Below, piece by piece: positions 7,959 through 17,681 of a stretch of 64,000 nucleotides of DNA (position 1 is the first letter of the stretch; each line of letters starts with the position of its first letter). The notes beneath the pieces were generated by a model, which did no database searches, had not been told where the DNA came from, and was given only the letters and a program-made list of their open reading frames with translations. Made by a program: the position numbers and the translations under genes. The DNA comes from Ensifer sp. LC163 (lineage in GTDB: Bacteria; Pseudomonadota; Alphaproteobacteria; Rhizobiales; Rhizobiaceae), in the NCBI RefSeq assembly GCF_001695855.1, contig NZ_MBSS01000008.1:62001-126000 (forward strand), read 5' to 3'.

Positions 7959-10454
7959 CTAAAGGCCAAGTGTCGCGAGCTTGCTGGCGGTCAATGGCTT
8001 TTCAATGCAGGCCAGCCGCTCCGCATATCGCTCAGCCAATGGATTTGTCTGGGGAAATCGACCGGAAACCACAAGCGCGTGCGCCTCCGGTGAGGTCTCA
8101 AGCCATATTCTGGCCAATTCCCACCCGCGAGGCAGGTCCTCCAGATGCAGATCGGTTACCAGCAGATCGGATGGCGAGAACGTCTGCAACAGGCTTACGG
8201 CGGTGGAGAGCGAGTTTGCGGTCACGACCTCGAAACCCGCGGCCCTGAGTATGCCTTCGCCATTCGCCAGCGCCACTGGATCGTCGTCCACGAGCAGGCA
8301 GCGCCGGGACGAGCTTGTGCTGACAGATGCCTCTTCGGAGACGGCGGCAAGCGGGATTGCCAGGGTAACAGTCGTCCCGCGCCCAGGTTCGGACTGAATA
8401 GATAGGTCACCGCCCGACTGGCGGATGAACCCATAGACCATCGAAAGGCCGAGCCCGGTTCCCTGTCCGTCGCGTCGCGCGGTAAAGAAGGGCTCAAGAC
8501 ATTGCCTGCGTATCTCGGGCGACATGCCACAGCCCGTGTCGGTGATTTCAATCTCTGCTGCCTGATCCCCGCGCGTGCGAAGGGTAATTTCGATCCGCCC
8601 TCGTTCATCCATGGCCTGTCGCGCATTGATGCACAGGTTGAGAATCGCGCTCTCGAGTTGGCCAGGGTCCATTTTGGCAAGCAGCGGCTGGCCGTGAGGC
8701 GCGATGACGAGATCGACCTCCCCATTCAGCGCGATCTCGACCAGATCTCCCATGCCGGAAACCAGGAGGTTGAGGTCGATGACCTCGGGCTCCAGATGTT
8801 GCTTTCGCGCAAAGGCAAGCAGGCGCTGCACCAACGTGGCGCCAAGCTCGACGGTGGCGCCCATACGCTGGCGCAACTTTGCCGCGGCGTCGGCTGTCGC
8901 CGTCTCCAGCAGGTGAAGGTTGCCCGACAAGGTGGATAGGATGTTGCCAAAATCGTGCGCGACTTCGCCGGCGATCTTTCCGAGGCTTTCGATCCGTCGG
9001 ATCTCGTTCAAGCGGGCCTCGACGCGCCGCCGCTCAGTGACATCGGAAAACAACCAAACGACACCGCCATCAGGAAGAGGGGCCACCCTGCACTCGATCA
9101 CGCCACCGTCGGCACTTTTAAGCTCGTGGTTTTCTGGTGCGGTGTCGTGGCGGATGTTGGCGCGTGCGAACGGGGAGGCCTCGAACACGCCGGAAAGTGT
9201 CCGGTTGACAGCCACGGCACCCGCCCCGATCCGCAGCACTTTCGGCAGGTTCGGGCTCACGGCAGCAATCGTGCCCTGTGGTGCAATTATCGCCACGCCG
9301 TCGCTCATTCCAGCAACGACCGTCTCGAAGAGCAGGTTCTTGCGGCGAAGCTGCCGGTTCAAGCGATCCAGTCTCAGAACCGTCGCGCGGAACATCCGAA
9401 ACGCGTGGAACAACTTGCCTATCTCATCGTCGGGTTGCCGGGTTCGCGCCAGCCGGCTGCCTCGATCGCCGAGGGCCAGTCGCACCATTGCTTCGGAAAT
9501 TGCCCTGAGATTGGCGGCGACATATCGAACGACGAAAAGGGCGGCGAGAATGGTGACCACCGCGCTGATCGTCCCGACGACGAGGATAACGACCTTGGCG
9601 TAGTCGATGGATGAGCGTGTATCGAGCCGCACGGCATAAAGTTTTACATCGGCTTGCGCGATGACCGTCGCGCTCAGCTGATTGATATTCTCTGTTTGCT
9701 CACGAATGCGCGCAAGAGCGTTTCTCGCCTTTGCCAGAAACGCGAACTCCATCCGGCGCAATTCAAAGATTCGGGCCGGTCCTTCGCCATCGCCGGTCAG
9801 CTTCGACAACTGACCGGGCATGGTCTGCGAGACCTGCCGCCGTACGGCATGGTACTCGCGATCAAGTTCGCCGAGGTGGAACAGATTATCCGTGCGGCGT
9901 GCGGCCGCGAGCAGATCGATCAACTGCCTGACAGCAAATTGCTGCTGGGGATTGGCAAGGGCGGATGTGTCCTGCCCGGGAAGAATGGCAGAATCCAACA
10001 GAAGGAGTTCCCGGTCGAGGCGCAACTTCGCATCGCGAATGACCGACTGTTGCTGCGTCGCGGCGACCAGGTCCGCGACCGCTATTCTAAGCGCACCGAG
10101 CGGCATATCGAATTGCACCGCGAGCCGCGGATGGGAGCTGGAGAGCGCCCCGACCTGTTCCTCGATCCGGCCCGCCGTATCGAGCACGGCGGCGGCCTCC
10201 TTCTCGATCAAGTACGACGATTGCAAGGTGAGCAGGAATGGAGCCGTACTCGAGAGTTGCGAGACAAGACGCGAAATGGCAAGAGCATCACCGACATCCT
10301 GGACCGTGGCGGAATGCAACGCGCTGAGGCGCTTCTCCGAACGGTCGAGCGCGACCCACGCCACGGCGCCGATCAACACTGTCGCTGCCGACAACAGCAC
10401 CAGCGAACCCAACAACTTCTGCTGCACGCTCAGATGGCGGAGGCGCACCGTCAT
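7959..10454 (-). CDS. TorS-like hybrid sensor histidine kinase
   Basis: This 831-residue kinase has a transmembrane segment near residues 13-35, a periplasmic helical sensor region of about 250 residues, a second membrane segment near 287-310, and a HAMP-like linker. A PAS-like region follows at about 370-480, then a dimerisation box GEVAHDFGNIL near 495, an ATPase domain with NLCINARQAM, DTGCGMS and GTGLGLSMV, and a C-terminal receiver with LLVDDDPVA and LVTDLHLEDL. The long helical periplasmic domain is typical of TorS/PgtB-type sensors, which often read the state of a periplasmic binding protein. Its ATG overlaps the stop of the response regulator at 10451 by four bases, so the pair is translationally coupled. 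It probably senses the substrate of the importer that starts at 11449. Confidence 0.9.
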   Translation of the reverse strand: MTVRLRHLSVQQKLLGSLVLLSAATVLIGAVAWVALDRSEKRLSALHSATVQDVGDALAISRLVSQLSSTAPFLLTLQSSYLIEKEAAAVLDTAGRIEEQVGALSSSHPRLAVQFDMPLGALRIAVADLVAATQQQSVIRDAKLRLDRELLLLDSAILPGQDTSALANPQQQFAVRQLIDLLAAARRTDNLFHLGELDREYHAVRRQVSQTMPGQLSKLTGDGEGPARIFELRRMEFAFLAKARNALARIREQTENINQLSATVIAQADVKLYAVRLDTRSSIDYAKVVILVVGTISAVVTILAALFVVRYVAANLRAISEAMVRLALGDRGSRLARTRQPDDEIGKLFHAFRMFRATVLRLDRLNRQLRRKNLLFETVVAGMSDGVAIIAPQGTIAAVSPNLPKVLRIGAGAVAVNRTLSGVFEASPFARANIRHDTAPENHELKSADGGVIECRVAPLPDGGVVWLFSDVTERRRVEARLNEIRRIESLGKIAGEVAHDFGNILSTLSGNLHLLETATADAAAKLRQRMGATVELGATLVQRLLAFARKQHLEPEVIDLNLLVSGMGDLVEIALNGEVDLVIAPHGQPLLAKMDPGQLESAILNLCINARQAMDERGRIEITLRTRGDQAAEIEITDTGCGMSPEIRRQCLEPFFTARRDGQGTGLGLSMVYGFIRQSGGDLSIQSEPGRGTTVTLAIPLAAVSEEASVSTSSSRRCLLVDDDPVALANGEGILRAAGFEVVTANSLSTAVSLLQTFSPSDLLVTDLHLEDLPRGWELARIWLETSPEAHALVVSGRFPQTNPLAERYAERLACIEKPLTASKLATLGL

Positions 10455-11194
10455 TCGTGCGGCGCCAACGATGTGACGAAGACATATCCCTGCGTTCGCC
10501 GCGTCTGAAGATGCACCGGTTTCGAAGGGACACGCTCGATCTTGCGTCTCAGCCGCAATATCAGAACGTCAATCGTTCGATCCCCGTAATTCGAGAGGTC
10601 GCTACCAAGGTCGGTCAGCAATTCCGTTCGGGGAATGACGCGATTTGGATTGTCGAGGAAGTATTCAAGCAGACGATACTCCGAATTCGTGAGCGCGACC
10701 TCATTGCCGTCGGAACCCAGCAACTGGCGCCTGGACTTGTCTACACGCAGCTCGCCGAACGCGATCAACGACGGTGCCGTCGTGTCGGCGGTCACGATCC
10801 CGGCGGCCGGCCGGCCGTATCGGCGCAGCACGGCCCGGATGCGCGCCAGCAGCTCGCGCGGATTGAAGGGCTTGGTGATGAAGTCATCCGCCGCCGTTTC
10901 CAAGCCAATGATGCGATCGATCTCATCGCCCCGGCCCGTCAGCATGACGATAGGCATGTCCATGCGCGCCCGGATATGCATGGCGAGCGAGTGACCGGAC
11001 TCGCCCTTGAGTTTCAGGTCGATGAGCGCGAGATCGACCTCGGGCCGCTCACCGAGCGCGATAAACTCGGCGATGCTGGCAAGCGTAATCGCTGAAAACC
11101 CGTTCTCCGCAAGGAGACTTGCCACCATATCGCGATGCTCGCGATCGTCATCGACGATAGCGATAACGCTCCGTCTGTCTGATAATCCCCTCAC
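10451..11194 (-). CDS. OmpR/TorR-family response regulator
   Basis: This is a 247-residue response regulator. The GTG at 11194 is chosen because GGGAGGAG precedes it and it leaves a normal N-terminus (VIAIVDDDREHRD). The frame remains open upstream to 11317 without a better ribosome site. The receiver has acidic residues VDDD, the phospho-acceptor in LIDLKLKGESG and the Lys in ITKPFN. The C-terminal half is an OmpR winged helix (LTNSEYRLLEYFLDNPNRVIPR and RTIDVLILRLRRKIE). It overlaps the kinase gene by four bases and is divergent from the ABC importer, which it probably activates. Confidence 0.9.
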   Translation of the reverse strand: MRGLSDRRSVIAIVDDDREHRDMVASLLAENGFSAITLASIAEFIALGERPEVDLALIDLKLKGESGHSLAMHIRARMDMPIVMLTGRGDEIDRIIGLETAADDFITKPFNPRELLARIRAVLRRYGRPAAGIVTADTTAPSLIAFGELRVDKSRRQLLGSDGNEVALTNSEYRLLEYFLDNPNRVIPRTELLTDLGSDLSNYGDRTIDVLILRLRRKIERVPSKPVHLQTRRTQGYVFVTSLAPHE

Positions 11195-11275
11195 CTCTAA
11201 AGCTCCTCCCATGCCGCACATGGCGGCATGCAGCGACCATATATTGAAGCGGACAAGTCTGCACGACGCGTTTGA

Positions 11276-11291
11276 TTGCCAAAGTTGGCAA
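11276..11291. promoter_or_regulatory. Perfect 16-base palindrome in divergent promoter region
   Basis: TTGCCAAAGTTGGCAA is a perfect inverted repeat (TTGCCAA, two bases, TTGGCAA) between the response regulator gene and the importer operon. OmpR-family proteins usually bind direct repeats, so this may belong to another regulator, or it may lie in the leader of one of the transcripts. The position makes a regulatory role plausible. Confidence 0.4.
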
Positions 11292-11448
11292 GGCTGTAAC
11301 TTTTGAAACAATCCCAATCAATAAGCCGGTACAGCGCAGGATTGTTAATGCGATGATCGTGGCGAAATCGCCTGCCCAGCTGACATAGTAGAACCGGTTG
11401 TTCGGCAACGGTTTGTCGAATAGCCATTGCAGGGAGGAGCAACGGCCA

Positions 11449-12477
11449 ATGATGTTGAAGACACTATTCATGAGTTCCGCGCTGATCGCGGCAACCGCGA
11501 CAACTGCGGCTGCCCAGCAGCTCAGCGTCGTCTGCAGCTCGGAACAAGACCATTGCGACCTGGTCGCGAACGAGTTCCGCGCCGCCAGCGGTGCGGACAT
11601 TTCCTTGATCCGCAAAAGCACCGGCGAGACGCTCGCACAGATCCGGGCCGAGTCCGGCAATCCCAAGATCGATGTGTGGTTTGCGGGAACCGGTGACCCG
11701 CATATGATCGCCGCCGAGGAGAACCTGACCGAGGCCTCTGGCGCGAACACGACGAATTTGCTCGGCTGGGCGAAGAACATGGCCGAGATCACCGACGGCA
11801 AAGCCATCGGCGTCTATGCCGGCGCGCTCGGTATCGCCTACAACGCCGAACTGCTCAAGGAAAAGGGCTTGAAGGCGCCGGCCTGCTGGAAGGATCTTGC
11901 AGACCCAGCGTATCGGGGCGAAATTCAGGTTTCCAATCCCAACAGCTCCGGCACGGCCTATACCGAGATTGCAACACTGGTGCAGCTTTTCGGTGAGGAT
12001 GAGGCTTTCCGCCTGCTCGCCGAAATCGGCAAGAACGTCAACCAGTATACCAAGTCCGGCTCGGCGCCCGTAAAGGCCGCCGCACGCGGCGAATCCGTCT
12101 TCGCCATCGGTTTCATGGCCAACATGGTGCAGCAGAAGAATGCGGGCTTTCCGCTCGAGATCGTCGCTCCGTGCGAAGGTACGGGCTATGAAGTCGGCGC
12201 GGTCTCGATGATCAAGGGCACCAAGAACACTGCAACCGCCAAACAGTTCATCGACTTCGTGCTGTCTCCGGACGGCCAGAAGCTCGGTGCCCAGGCACAG
12301 TCGTACCAGACGCCCTCCAACCTGAACACGCCAGTGCCGCCTGAAGTGGGGAACCTCTCTTCGGTCAAGCTGATCGACTACGACTTTGCGACCTACGGTT
12401 CGTCGAAGACGCGCGAGAAGCTCCTTGCCCGCTGGGACGCCGAAGTAAAATCAGCCGGCGGTGCCATCGAACAGTAA
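11449..12477 (+). CDS. ABC importer periplasmic binding protein, AfuA/FbpA-like
   Basis: This 342-residue protein has a clear Sec signal peptide (hydrophobic core then TTAAAQQ near residue 22). The ATG at 11449 follows GGGAGGAG. Landmarks such as VWFAGTGDPHMIAAE, GVYAGALGIAYN, NPNSSGTAYTEIA and the closing LLARWDAE belong to the cluster that includes iron(III), sugar-phosphate (AfuA) and aminoethylphosphonate binders. It lacks an obvious pair of adjacent Tyr residues in the C-terminal lobe typical of ferric-binding FbpA, which argues mildly against iron. With the phosphatase downstream, a phosphorylated organic compound is a reasonable guess. It leads the operon with the permease at 12609. 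Confidence 0.85.
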   Translation: MMLKTLFMSSALIAATATTAAAQQLSVVCSSEQDHCDLVANEFRAASGADISLIRKSTGETLAQIRAESGNPKIDVWFAGTGDPHMIAAEENLTEASGANTTNLLGWAKNMAEITDGKAIGVYAGALGIAYNAELLKEKGLKAPACWKDLADPAYRGEIQVSNPNSSGTAYTEIATLVQLFGEDEAFRLLAEIGKNVNQYTKSGSAPVKAAARGESVFAIGFMANMVQQKNAGFPLEIVAPCEGTGYEVGAVSMIKGTKNTATAKQFIDFVLSPDGQKLGAQAQSYQTPSNLNTPVPPEVGNLSSVKLIDYDFATYGSSKTREKLLARWDAEVKSAGGAIEQ

Positions 12478-12608
12478 CAGCGAGCGGTAACGGCATGCCT
12501 CCGGCACGCCGTTACCGTCACCAGCACAGGCTGACGCCGCTCGCGATGCGGCAACGATGCCATTTGCGCCGCTGCTGCGCCATTGGCCTTAGTTAGGGAA
12601 CATCTCCA

Positions 12609-14777
12609 ATGAAAAAGACCACTGCGCTTTGGCTAGCGCTGGGGCTGGCGGGCTATGTCCTGTTGCCATGGTACGAGACGGATGCGGGCCTGCTCGATCC
12701 TGCTGTTCTGGCGGCCTATATCAGAGGCGAAGTGCCGTCCGGCCTGGCCCAAATGCTGTTTCATGGGCGCTGGTGGCTCGCGGCTCCGCTTATCGGTTTT
12801 GCCGGCTCGCTTGCTGTCCTTCTCGTCGTCAAGGCACAACGGCAGGCGGCGATCGGCCTTGTCACCTTCACCGCGGCAGGTCTCGCGCTTTCAGCGATGC
12901 AGGGCCTGCTGATCATCCCGTCGGGCGCGCGCCTTCTTTCATTTCCCGGCACCGAAGTCGGCCAGGGCAGCATGGGTATTGGCGCCTTGCTGACGTTCTG
13001 CGGCCTGCTGTTCACGCTGACTACGGGCATTTCCGGTCTTGGCAAAGGTCGGGGCGATGCGTTCGTTTGCGGGCTGATCGGCGCCATCGTCGCTTCCGTC
13101 GGCGTCTTCGTCTTCTATCCTGTCTTGCATGTATTGCTGCGCGCTTTCGAACTGCGCGACAAGACGGGCTACGGTTTCGGCGAGTTCCTGCCGAGGCTTC
13201 TTTCGGCCGACATCTGGGGCGCGAAGTGCCTGGTCTTTGCGGGGCCTTGCGGCTCGGGAACCAATTCGCTGATCCTTGCCCTCATGACCGGCTTGGGCAC
13301 GACCGTACTCGGCCTTGCTTTCGCGCTGATCTTCACGCGCACGAACTTCAGGGCCAAGGGGCTTTTGCGGGTGCTGACGATTATCCCCATCATCACCCCC
13401 CCATTCGTGATCGGCCTGGCGCTCATCCTGCTTTTCGGCCGCTCCGGCACGGTGACGAATTTGCTCGCCGACGTCTTCGAGCTCGAACGGACACGCTGGC
13501 TCTACGGCTTCTGGGGTGTCTATCTGGCGCAAGTGCTGAGCTTCACGCCAATTGCCTTTCTGGTGCTGATCGGTGTTGTCGAGGGTGTCAGCCCCTCGAT
13601 GGAAGAGGCCTCGCAGACGCTCGATGCGGACCGTTGGCAGACGTTTCGCTATGTCTCGCTTCCGCTGATGCGGCCCGGGCTTGCCAATGCCTTTCTGCTC
13701 GGCTTCATCGAAAGCCTCGCTGACTTCGGCAACCCGCTCGTGCTCGGCGGCAACTTCAACGTGCTGTCGACCGAGATCTATTTTGCGATCGTCGGCGCCG
13801 TCGCCGATCCGGCGCGTGCCGCCATCCTGTCGATAGCCCTCTTGTTCCTGACGCTGGGCGTCTTTCTGATCCAGCGACGTTGGGTCGGCAAGAAGTCCTA
13901 TACGACAGTGACCGGAAAGGCCGATTCCGGTCGGCACGCGGCGCTCAACCCCGGCCTCAGAGCGGCCTGTTACGCGCTCGCACTGCCCTGGGCTGCCTTC
14001 ACGGCCGTCGTCTATTCGATGATTGCGTTTGGCAGCCTGGTGAAGCTTTGGGGTTATGATCATACATTTACCCTTGCTCATTATGCACGCGCCTTCGCCA
14101 TCGATATCGGTCATGGTCTGCGCTTCACCGGCTCGGCCTGGGACAGCTTCTTCACGACGCTGGGTATCGCCGCCATATCGGCGCCACTCACGGCCCTGAT
14201 CGGATTGGCCACCGCATATCTGCTGGTTCGACAGCGGTTCTTCGGCAAGGCGGCATTCGAATTCTCGACGATGCTTTCCTTCGCCATCCCCGGAACGGTT
14301 ATCGGTGTGGCCTATGTCATGGCCTTCAACTTCCCGCCGATCGAGCTGACGGGCACGGCCATAATCCTGGTGATCGTCTTCATCTTCCGCAACATGCCCG
14401 TTGGCGTGCGTGGTGGGATTGCCGCGATGTCCCAGCTCGACAAGAGCCTTGACGAGGCCTCGACGATGCTCGGCGCCAACAGCTTCACGACAGCGCGTCG
14501 CGTTCTGGCACCACTGCTCGGACCCGCTATTCTTGCCGCCGTGACCTACAGCTTCGTGCGTTCCATCACATCGGTCTCGGCGGTCATCTTTCTGGTCAGT
14601 GCCCGCCACAACATGGCGACCTCCTTCATCGTCGGCCGCGTCGAGAATGGCGATTTCGGCGTCGCCATCGCCTATTCCGCCGTGCTGATCCTGACGATGC
14701 TCGCCGCCATCCTCACCCTTCAATTCACTATCGGCCAAAGGCGCCTGCGGCGGACCAACCGCCTCGAAGCAGCCTGA
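12609..14777 (+). CDS. Fused double-domain ABC permease, AfuB/FbpB-like
   Basis: This is a 722-residue inner-membrane permease with two BPD_transp_1 domains in one chain, at about residues 220-420 and 510-715. Each carries an EAA coupling loop: EEASQTLDADRWQTFRYVSLPL and DEASTMLGANSFTTARRVL (each quoted in part). The N-terminal 190 residues add about five further hydrophobic segments not needed for transport in the basic family. Such fused permeases accompany iron(III), hexose-phosphate and related binders. It lies between the binding protein and the ATPase and is clearly part of one importer. Confidence 0.9.
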   Translation: MKKTTALWLALGLAGYVLLPWYETDAGLLDPAVLAAYIRGEVPSGLAQMLFHGRWWLAAPLIGFAGSLAVLLVVKAQRQAAIGLVTFTAAGLALSAMQGLLIIPSGARLLSFPGTEVGQGSMGIGALLTFCGLLFTLTTGISGLGKGRGDAFVCGLIGAIVASVGVFVFYPVLHVLLRAFELRDKTGYGFGEFLPRLLSADIWGAKCLVFAGPCGSGTNSLILALMTGLGTTVLGLAFALIFTRTNFRAKGLLRVLTIIPIITPPFVIGLALILLFGRSGTVTNLLADVFELERTRWLYGFWGVYLAQVLSFTPIAFLVLIGVVEGVSPSMEEASQTLDADRWQTFRYVSLPLMRPGLANAFLLGFIESLADFGNPLVLGGNFNVLSTEIYFAIVGAVADPARAAILSIALLFLTLGVFLIQRRWVGKKSYTTVTGKADSGRHAALNPGLRAACYALALPWAAFTAVVYSMIAFGSLVKLWGYDHTFTLAHYARAFAIDIGHGLRFTGSAWDSFFTTLGIAAISAPLTALIGLATAYLLVRQRFFGKAAFEFSTMLSFAIPGTVIGVAYVMAFNFPPIELTGTAIILVIVFIFRNMPVGVRGGIAAMSQLDKSLDEASTMLGANSFTTARRVLAPLLGPAILAAVTYSFVRSITSVSAVIFLVSARHNMATSFIVGRVENGDFGVAIAYSAVLILTMLAAILTLQFTIGQRRLRRTNRLEAA

Positions 14778-14792
14778 ACGAAAGGACCACCC

Positions 14793-15860
14793 ATGACCAA
14801 CACACTGCCGAAAGGATCCGTCCGTTTCGACCGGGTCGCAAAGCGCTACGGCAACGTGACCGCTCTCAAGGAATTGTCGCTGGAGATCGAGCCCGGAACA
14901 CTCGTGACGCTTCTCGGCCCTTCCGGCTGCGGCAAGACGACGACGCTGCGTCTGATCGCCGGGCTGGAAAGCGCCAGTGAAGGCAGCATCTTCATCGGCG
15001 GTCAGGACGTTACTCACCTATCGGCCACCTATCGGAAGGTCTCGATGGTGTTTCAGTCCTATGCGCTCTTCCCGCATATGACTGTTCTCGAGAACGTCGC
15101 ATACGGCCTGACCGTGAAGCGGATGCGCAAGGCCGAAGCCAAGCAACGGGCGGAGATGGGTCTTGAGCTCGTCGGCCTCAAGGGGTTCGGCAACCGCCTG
15201 CCTTCGGAACTGTCGGGCGGTCAGCAGCAACGCGTCGCCGTCGCTCGCGCAATCGTGCTCGAACCGGAAGTGCTGCTATTGGACGAGCCGCTGTCGAACC
15301 TTGACGCGAAGCTGCGCCGTCACGTTCGCGAAGAAATTCGCCAGATACAGCAGCGGCTTGGCCTGACGGCGGTCTACGTGACCCATGACCAGGAAGAGGC
15401 GATGGCCGTTTCGGATCGCATCATCGTCATGCGAAACGCCGAGATCGCCCAGGAAGGATCGCCTCACGATCTCTACGAGCGCCCCGCCTCGGCCTTTATT
15501 GCCGACTTCATCGGCGATGCGAACCTCGTGGATGTTGAAGTCACGGCAGCGTCATCGTCTGGGGCTGAAATCGCTCTGTGCGGCAGGAAGCTGACGTTGC
15601 CCTCAGCCGCTGCGCCAACCGGCCCCGCCAAGCTCGTCTTGCGGCCCCATCAGATCAAGCTCGACCGGATGCCGGGCCAATCGACCTTTCCGGCTGAGAT
15701 CACCTATGCCGCCTATCTGGGAAACCAGATCCAATACACGTTGCAGGGAGAGCTTGGTTCTCTCTTCGCCGTGGCGCCTCCGATCGCTGGCGCCCCGCAG
15801 GTCGGATCATCCGTGTTCGTCAGCTTCGAACCCACAGAGGCCCGATTGGTTTCAGCATAG
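14793..15860 (+). CDS. ABC importer ATPase, AfuC/PotA-like
   Basis: This is a 355-residue ATP-binding subunit. It has Walker A GPSGCGKTT near residue 40, the Q loop in MVFQSYALFPHM, the signature LSGGQQQR, Walker B LLLDEPLSNLDAKL, and the H loop in YVTHDQEEAM. The C-terminal 110 residues form a TOBE/OB-like regulatory domain, as in the spermidine/iron/sugar-phosphate group. It starts 15 bases after the permease. The last bases of its TAG stop codon are also the first bases of a 103-base dispersed repeat (15859-15961). Confidence 0.92.
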   Translation: MTNTLPKGSVRFDRVAKRYGNVTALKELSLEIEPGTLVTLLGPSGCGKTTTLRLIAGLESASEGSIFIGGQDVTHLSATYRKVSMVFQSYALFPHMTVLENVAYGLTVKRMRKAEAKQRAEMGLELVGLKGFGNRLPSELSGGQQQRVAVARAIVLEPEVLLLDEPLSNLDAKLRRHVREEIRQIQQRLGLTAVYVTHDQEEAMAVSDRIIVMRNAEIAQEGSPHDLYERPASAFIADFIGDANLVDVEVTAASSSGAEIALCGRKLTLPSAAAPTGPAKLVLRPHQIKLDRMPGQSTFPAEITYAAYLGNQIQYTLQGELGSLFAVAPPIAGAPQVGSSVFVSFEPTEARLVSA

Positions 15861-15961
15861 AGCATTTCCAGGAAAAGTCCGAAGCGGTTTTCCGTCCAGG
15901 AATTGTGCAAAAACAAGGAGATAGAGCGTTTCCGTGACTCCATCTGAACCGGAAATGCTCT
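15859..15961. repeat. RIME-like dispersed element, copy 1
   Basis: This 103-base element is bounded by a perfect 11-base inverted repeat, AGAGCATTTCC at the left and GGAAATGCTCT at the right. A related copy lies inverted at 33660-33759. It overlaps the stop codon of the ATPase gene. Sequence and size fit the rhizobial intergenic mosaic elements known from Sinorhizobium and relatives. The exact subfamily was not verified. Confidence 0.75.
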
Positions 15962-16127
15962 TGGTCGGCTGGCGCACAGCGCCCTGACACACATGAACGC
16001 GCGTTGGGAGAACGCTCGTATCGGTGCGGTGCCACCGGAAGGACGGTCGTCTTGCTGGAGCCGCCCGGCATTGCAGGGCACCGGAACACAAACCACCCTT
16101 GAAAAAGGGCCAACACGGAGGAGAGAA

Positions 16128-17681
16128 ATGAGAATGACGACAATCAAAACGGCTAGATTGCGAAGCACGGTTCTGCACTTGGCGCTTTTGGGCCTGTTTG
16201 GAGCGGCGCAAGCGGCAGCCGCTGACGCCACGCTGGTCCAGGCGGACGACCCCTACTTCAAGCAGGCCGACACCACGCTGGCCAACATCCTGAAGCTGCA
16301 GAAGAACACGAACAAGGCGAAGAACGTTATCCTGTTTGTCGGTGACGGTATGGGATTTTCTACGGTCACCGCAGCCCGCATCTTCGAGGGGCAGCAGCGC
16401 GGCGTTGATGGCGAATCCAACGTGCTTGCCTGGGAAGCCTTTCCCTACCTCGCCGCGTCGAAGACCTACTCCTCGGATGCCCAGATCACCGACTCTGCTC
16501 CCAGTGCCGTGGCCATGACCACCGGCGTGAAGTCGATCAACGACGCCATGGGGCTTGATCACACGGCCAAGCTGGACTCGTGCGAGGATCAGAAGACTAA
16601 GCAGGTGACCACCCTCTGGGAAATGGCCGAGACGATCGGCATGTCGACCGGTGCGGTCACAACGACCCGAATGACCCATGCGACACCGGGAGCCACCTAC
16701 GCCCACATCGCCAATCGCGACTGGGAGTCCGATTCCCATATGCCGGAAGAAGCGCTGCGCGCCGGTTGCCTCGACATTGCACGCCAGCTCGTCGAGATGG
16801 GCTATGGCGATGGTCTGGAAGTGGCCCTTGGAGGCGGCCGCAGCAATTTCCTGCCGGCGTCGATGGAAGATCCCGAGTACCCCGGGAACGCGAAAAAGAG
16901 CGGCAAGCGCAAGGATGGCATGGATCTCACCAAGGCATGGACGGACCGTTACGGCGACAAAGGCGCCTATGTCTGGAACAAAGCCCAGTTTGACGCGGTC
17001 GACACCGCTCGCACGGATCACCTTCTTGGCCTGTTCGAACCATCACATATGCAGTACGACGTCGACCGCCCCGCCGATAAGGCCGGCGAGCCGTCGCTCG
17101 CCGAGATGGCTGAAAAGTCGATCGACATTCTGTCGCGCAACCCGGAGGGATATGTGCTGCTGGTCGAAGGCGGGCGCATCGATCATGCCAGCCACGAGTC
17201 CAATGCCTACCGCACCCTGTCTGACGCCGCTGCCATGAACGAGGCGGTAAAGGCTGTTCTGCGCAAGGTCGATCTCAACGAGACGCTGATCGTTGTCACC
17301 GGTGATCATAGCCACACATTGACGATTGCGGGCTATGCCAAGCGAGGCAATCCAATTCTGGGGATCTCTGTCGGCGTCGACGGTGAACCAATCTACGGCA
17401 AGGACGGCAAGACCTATACCACGATCGGTTTCGCCAACGGTCCAGGCGGTTATGAAAAGCCGCAGGAGCGGCCGATGCTGACTTCCGAAGAGACGACCAA
17501 GCCTGATTTTGTTCAGCACTCGCTGGTGCCGCTCAACAGCGAAACCCATGGCGGCGAGGACCTTGGCATCTATGCAGCCGGACCATGGGCTCATCTGTTC
17601 CAGGGCACCGTCGAGGAGAACTACATCTTCCACGTGATGAACTTCGCTTCGAGGATCGGCGAGCGGTTGGCAAAGGAGTAG
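16128..17681 (+). CDS. phoA: PhoA-type alkaline phosphatase, exported
   Basis: This is a 517-residue phosphomonoesterase beginning at an ATG after GGAGGAGAGAA. A Sec-type signal peptide ends near AQAAAAD and shows no twin arginine. Catalytic landmarks of the alkaline phosphatase fold are all present: FVGDGMG (metal Asp), ITDSAPSAVAM (nucleophile Ser), EGGRIDHASH (metal Asp/His), GDHSHT (Asp/His), and ETHGGED (late metal His). It hydrolyses phosphate esters in the periplasm. It follows the AfuABC-like importer on the same strand, separated only by a dispersed repeat and a 166-base gap. It may feed that importer or process the same phosphorylated substrate. Confidence 0.85.
   Translation: MRMTTIKTARLRSTVLHLALLGLFGAAQAAAADATLVQADDPYFKQADTTLANILKLQKNTNKAKNVILFVGDGMGFSTVTAARIFEGQQRGVDGESNVLAWEAFPYLAASKTYSSDAQITDSAPSAVAMTTGVKSINDAMGLDHTAKLDSCEDQKTKQVTTLWEMAETIGMSTGAVTTTRMTHATPGATYAHIANRDWESDSHMPEEALRAGCLDIARQLVEMGYGDGLEVALGGGRSNFLPASMEDPEYPGNAKKSGKRKDGMDLTKAWTDRYGDKGAYVWNKAQFDAVDTARTDHLLGLFEPSHMQYDVDRPADKAGEPSLAEMAEKSIDILSRNPEGYVLLVEGGRIDHASHESNAYRTLSDAAAMNEAVKAVLRKVDLNETLIVVTGDHSHTLTIAGYAKRGNPILGISVGVDGEPIYGKDGKTYTTIGFANGPGGYEKPQERPMLTSEETTKPDFVQHSLVPLNSETHGGEDLGIYAAGPWAHLFQGTVEENYIFHVMNFASRIGERLAKE

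Noticed and set aside
12939-15017. A 692-codon minus-strand open frame opposite the permease and ATPase
   Set aside because: Low-complexity charged product, no motif, antisense to clear ABC genes.
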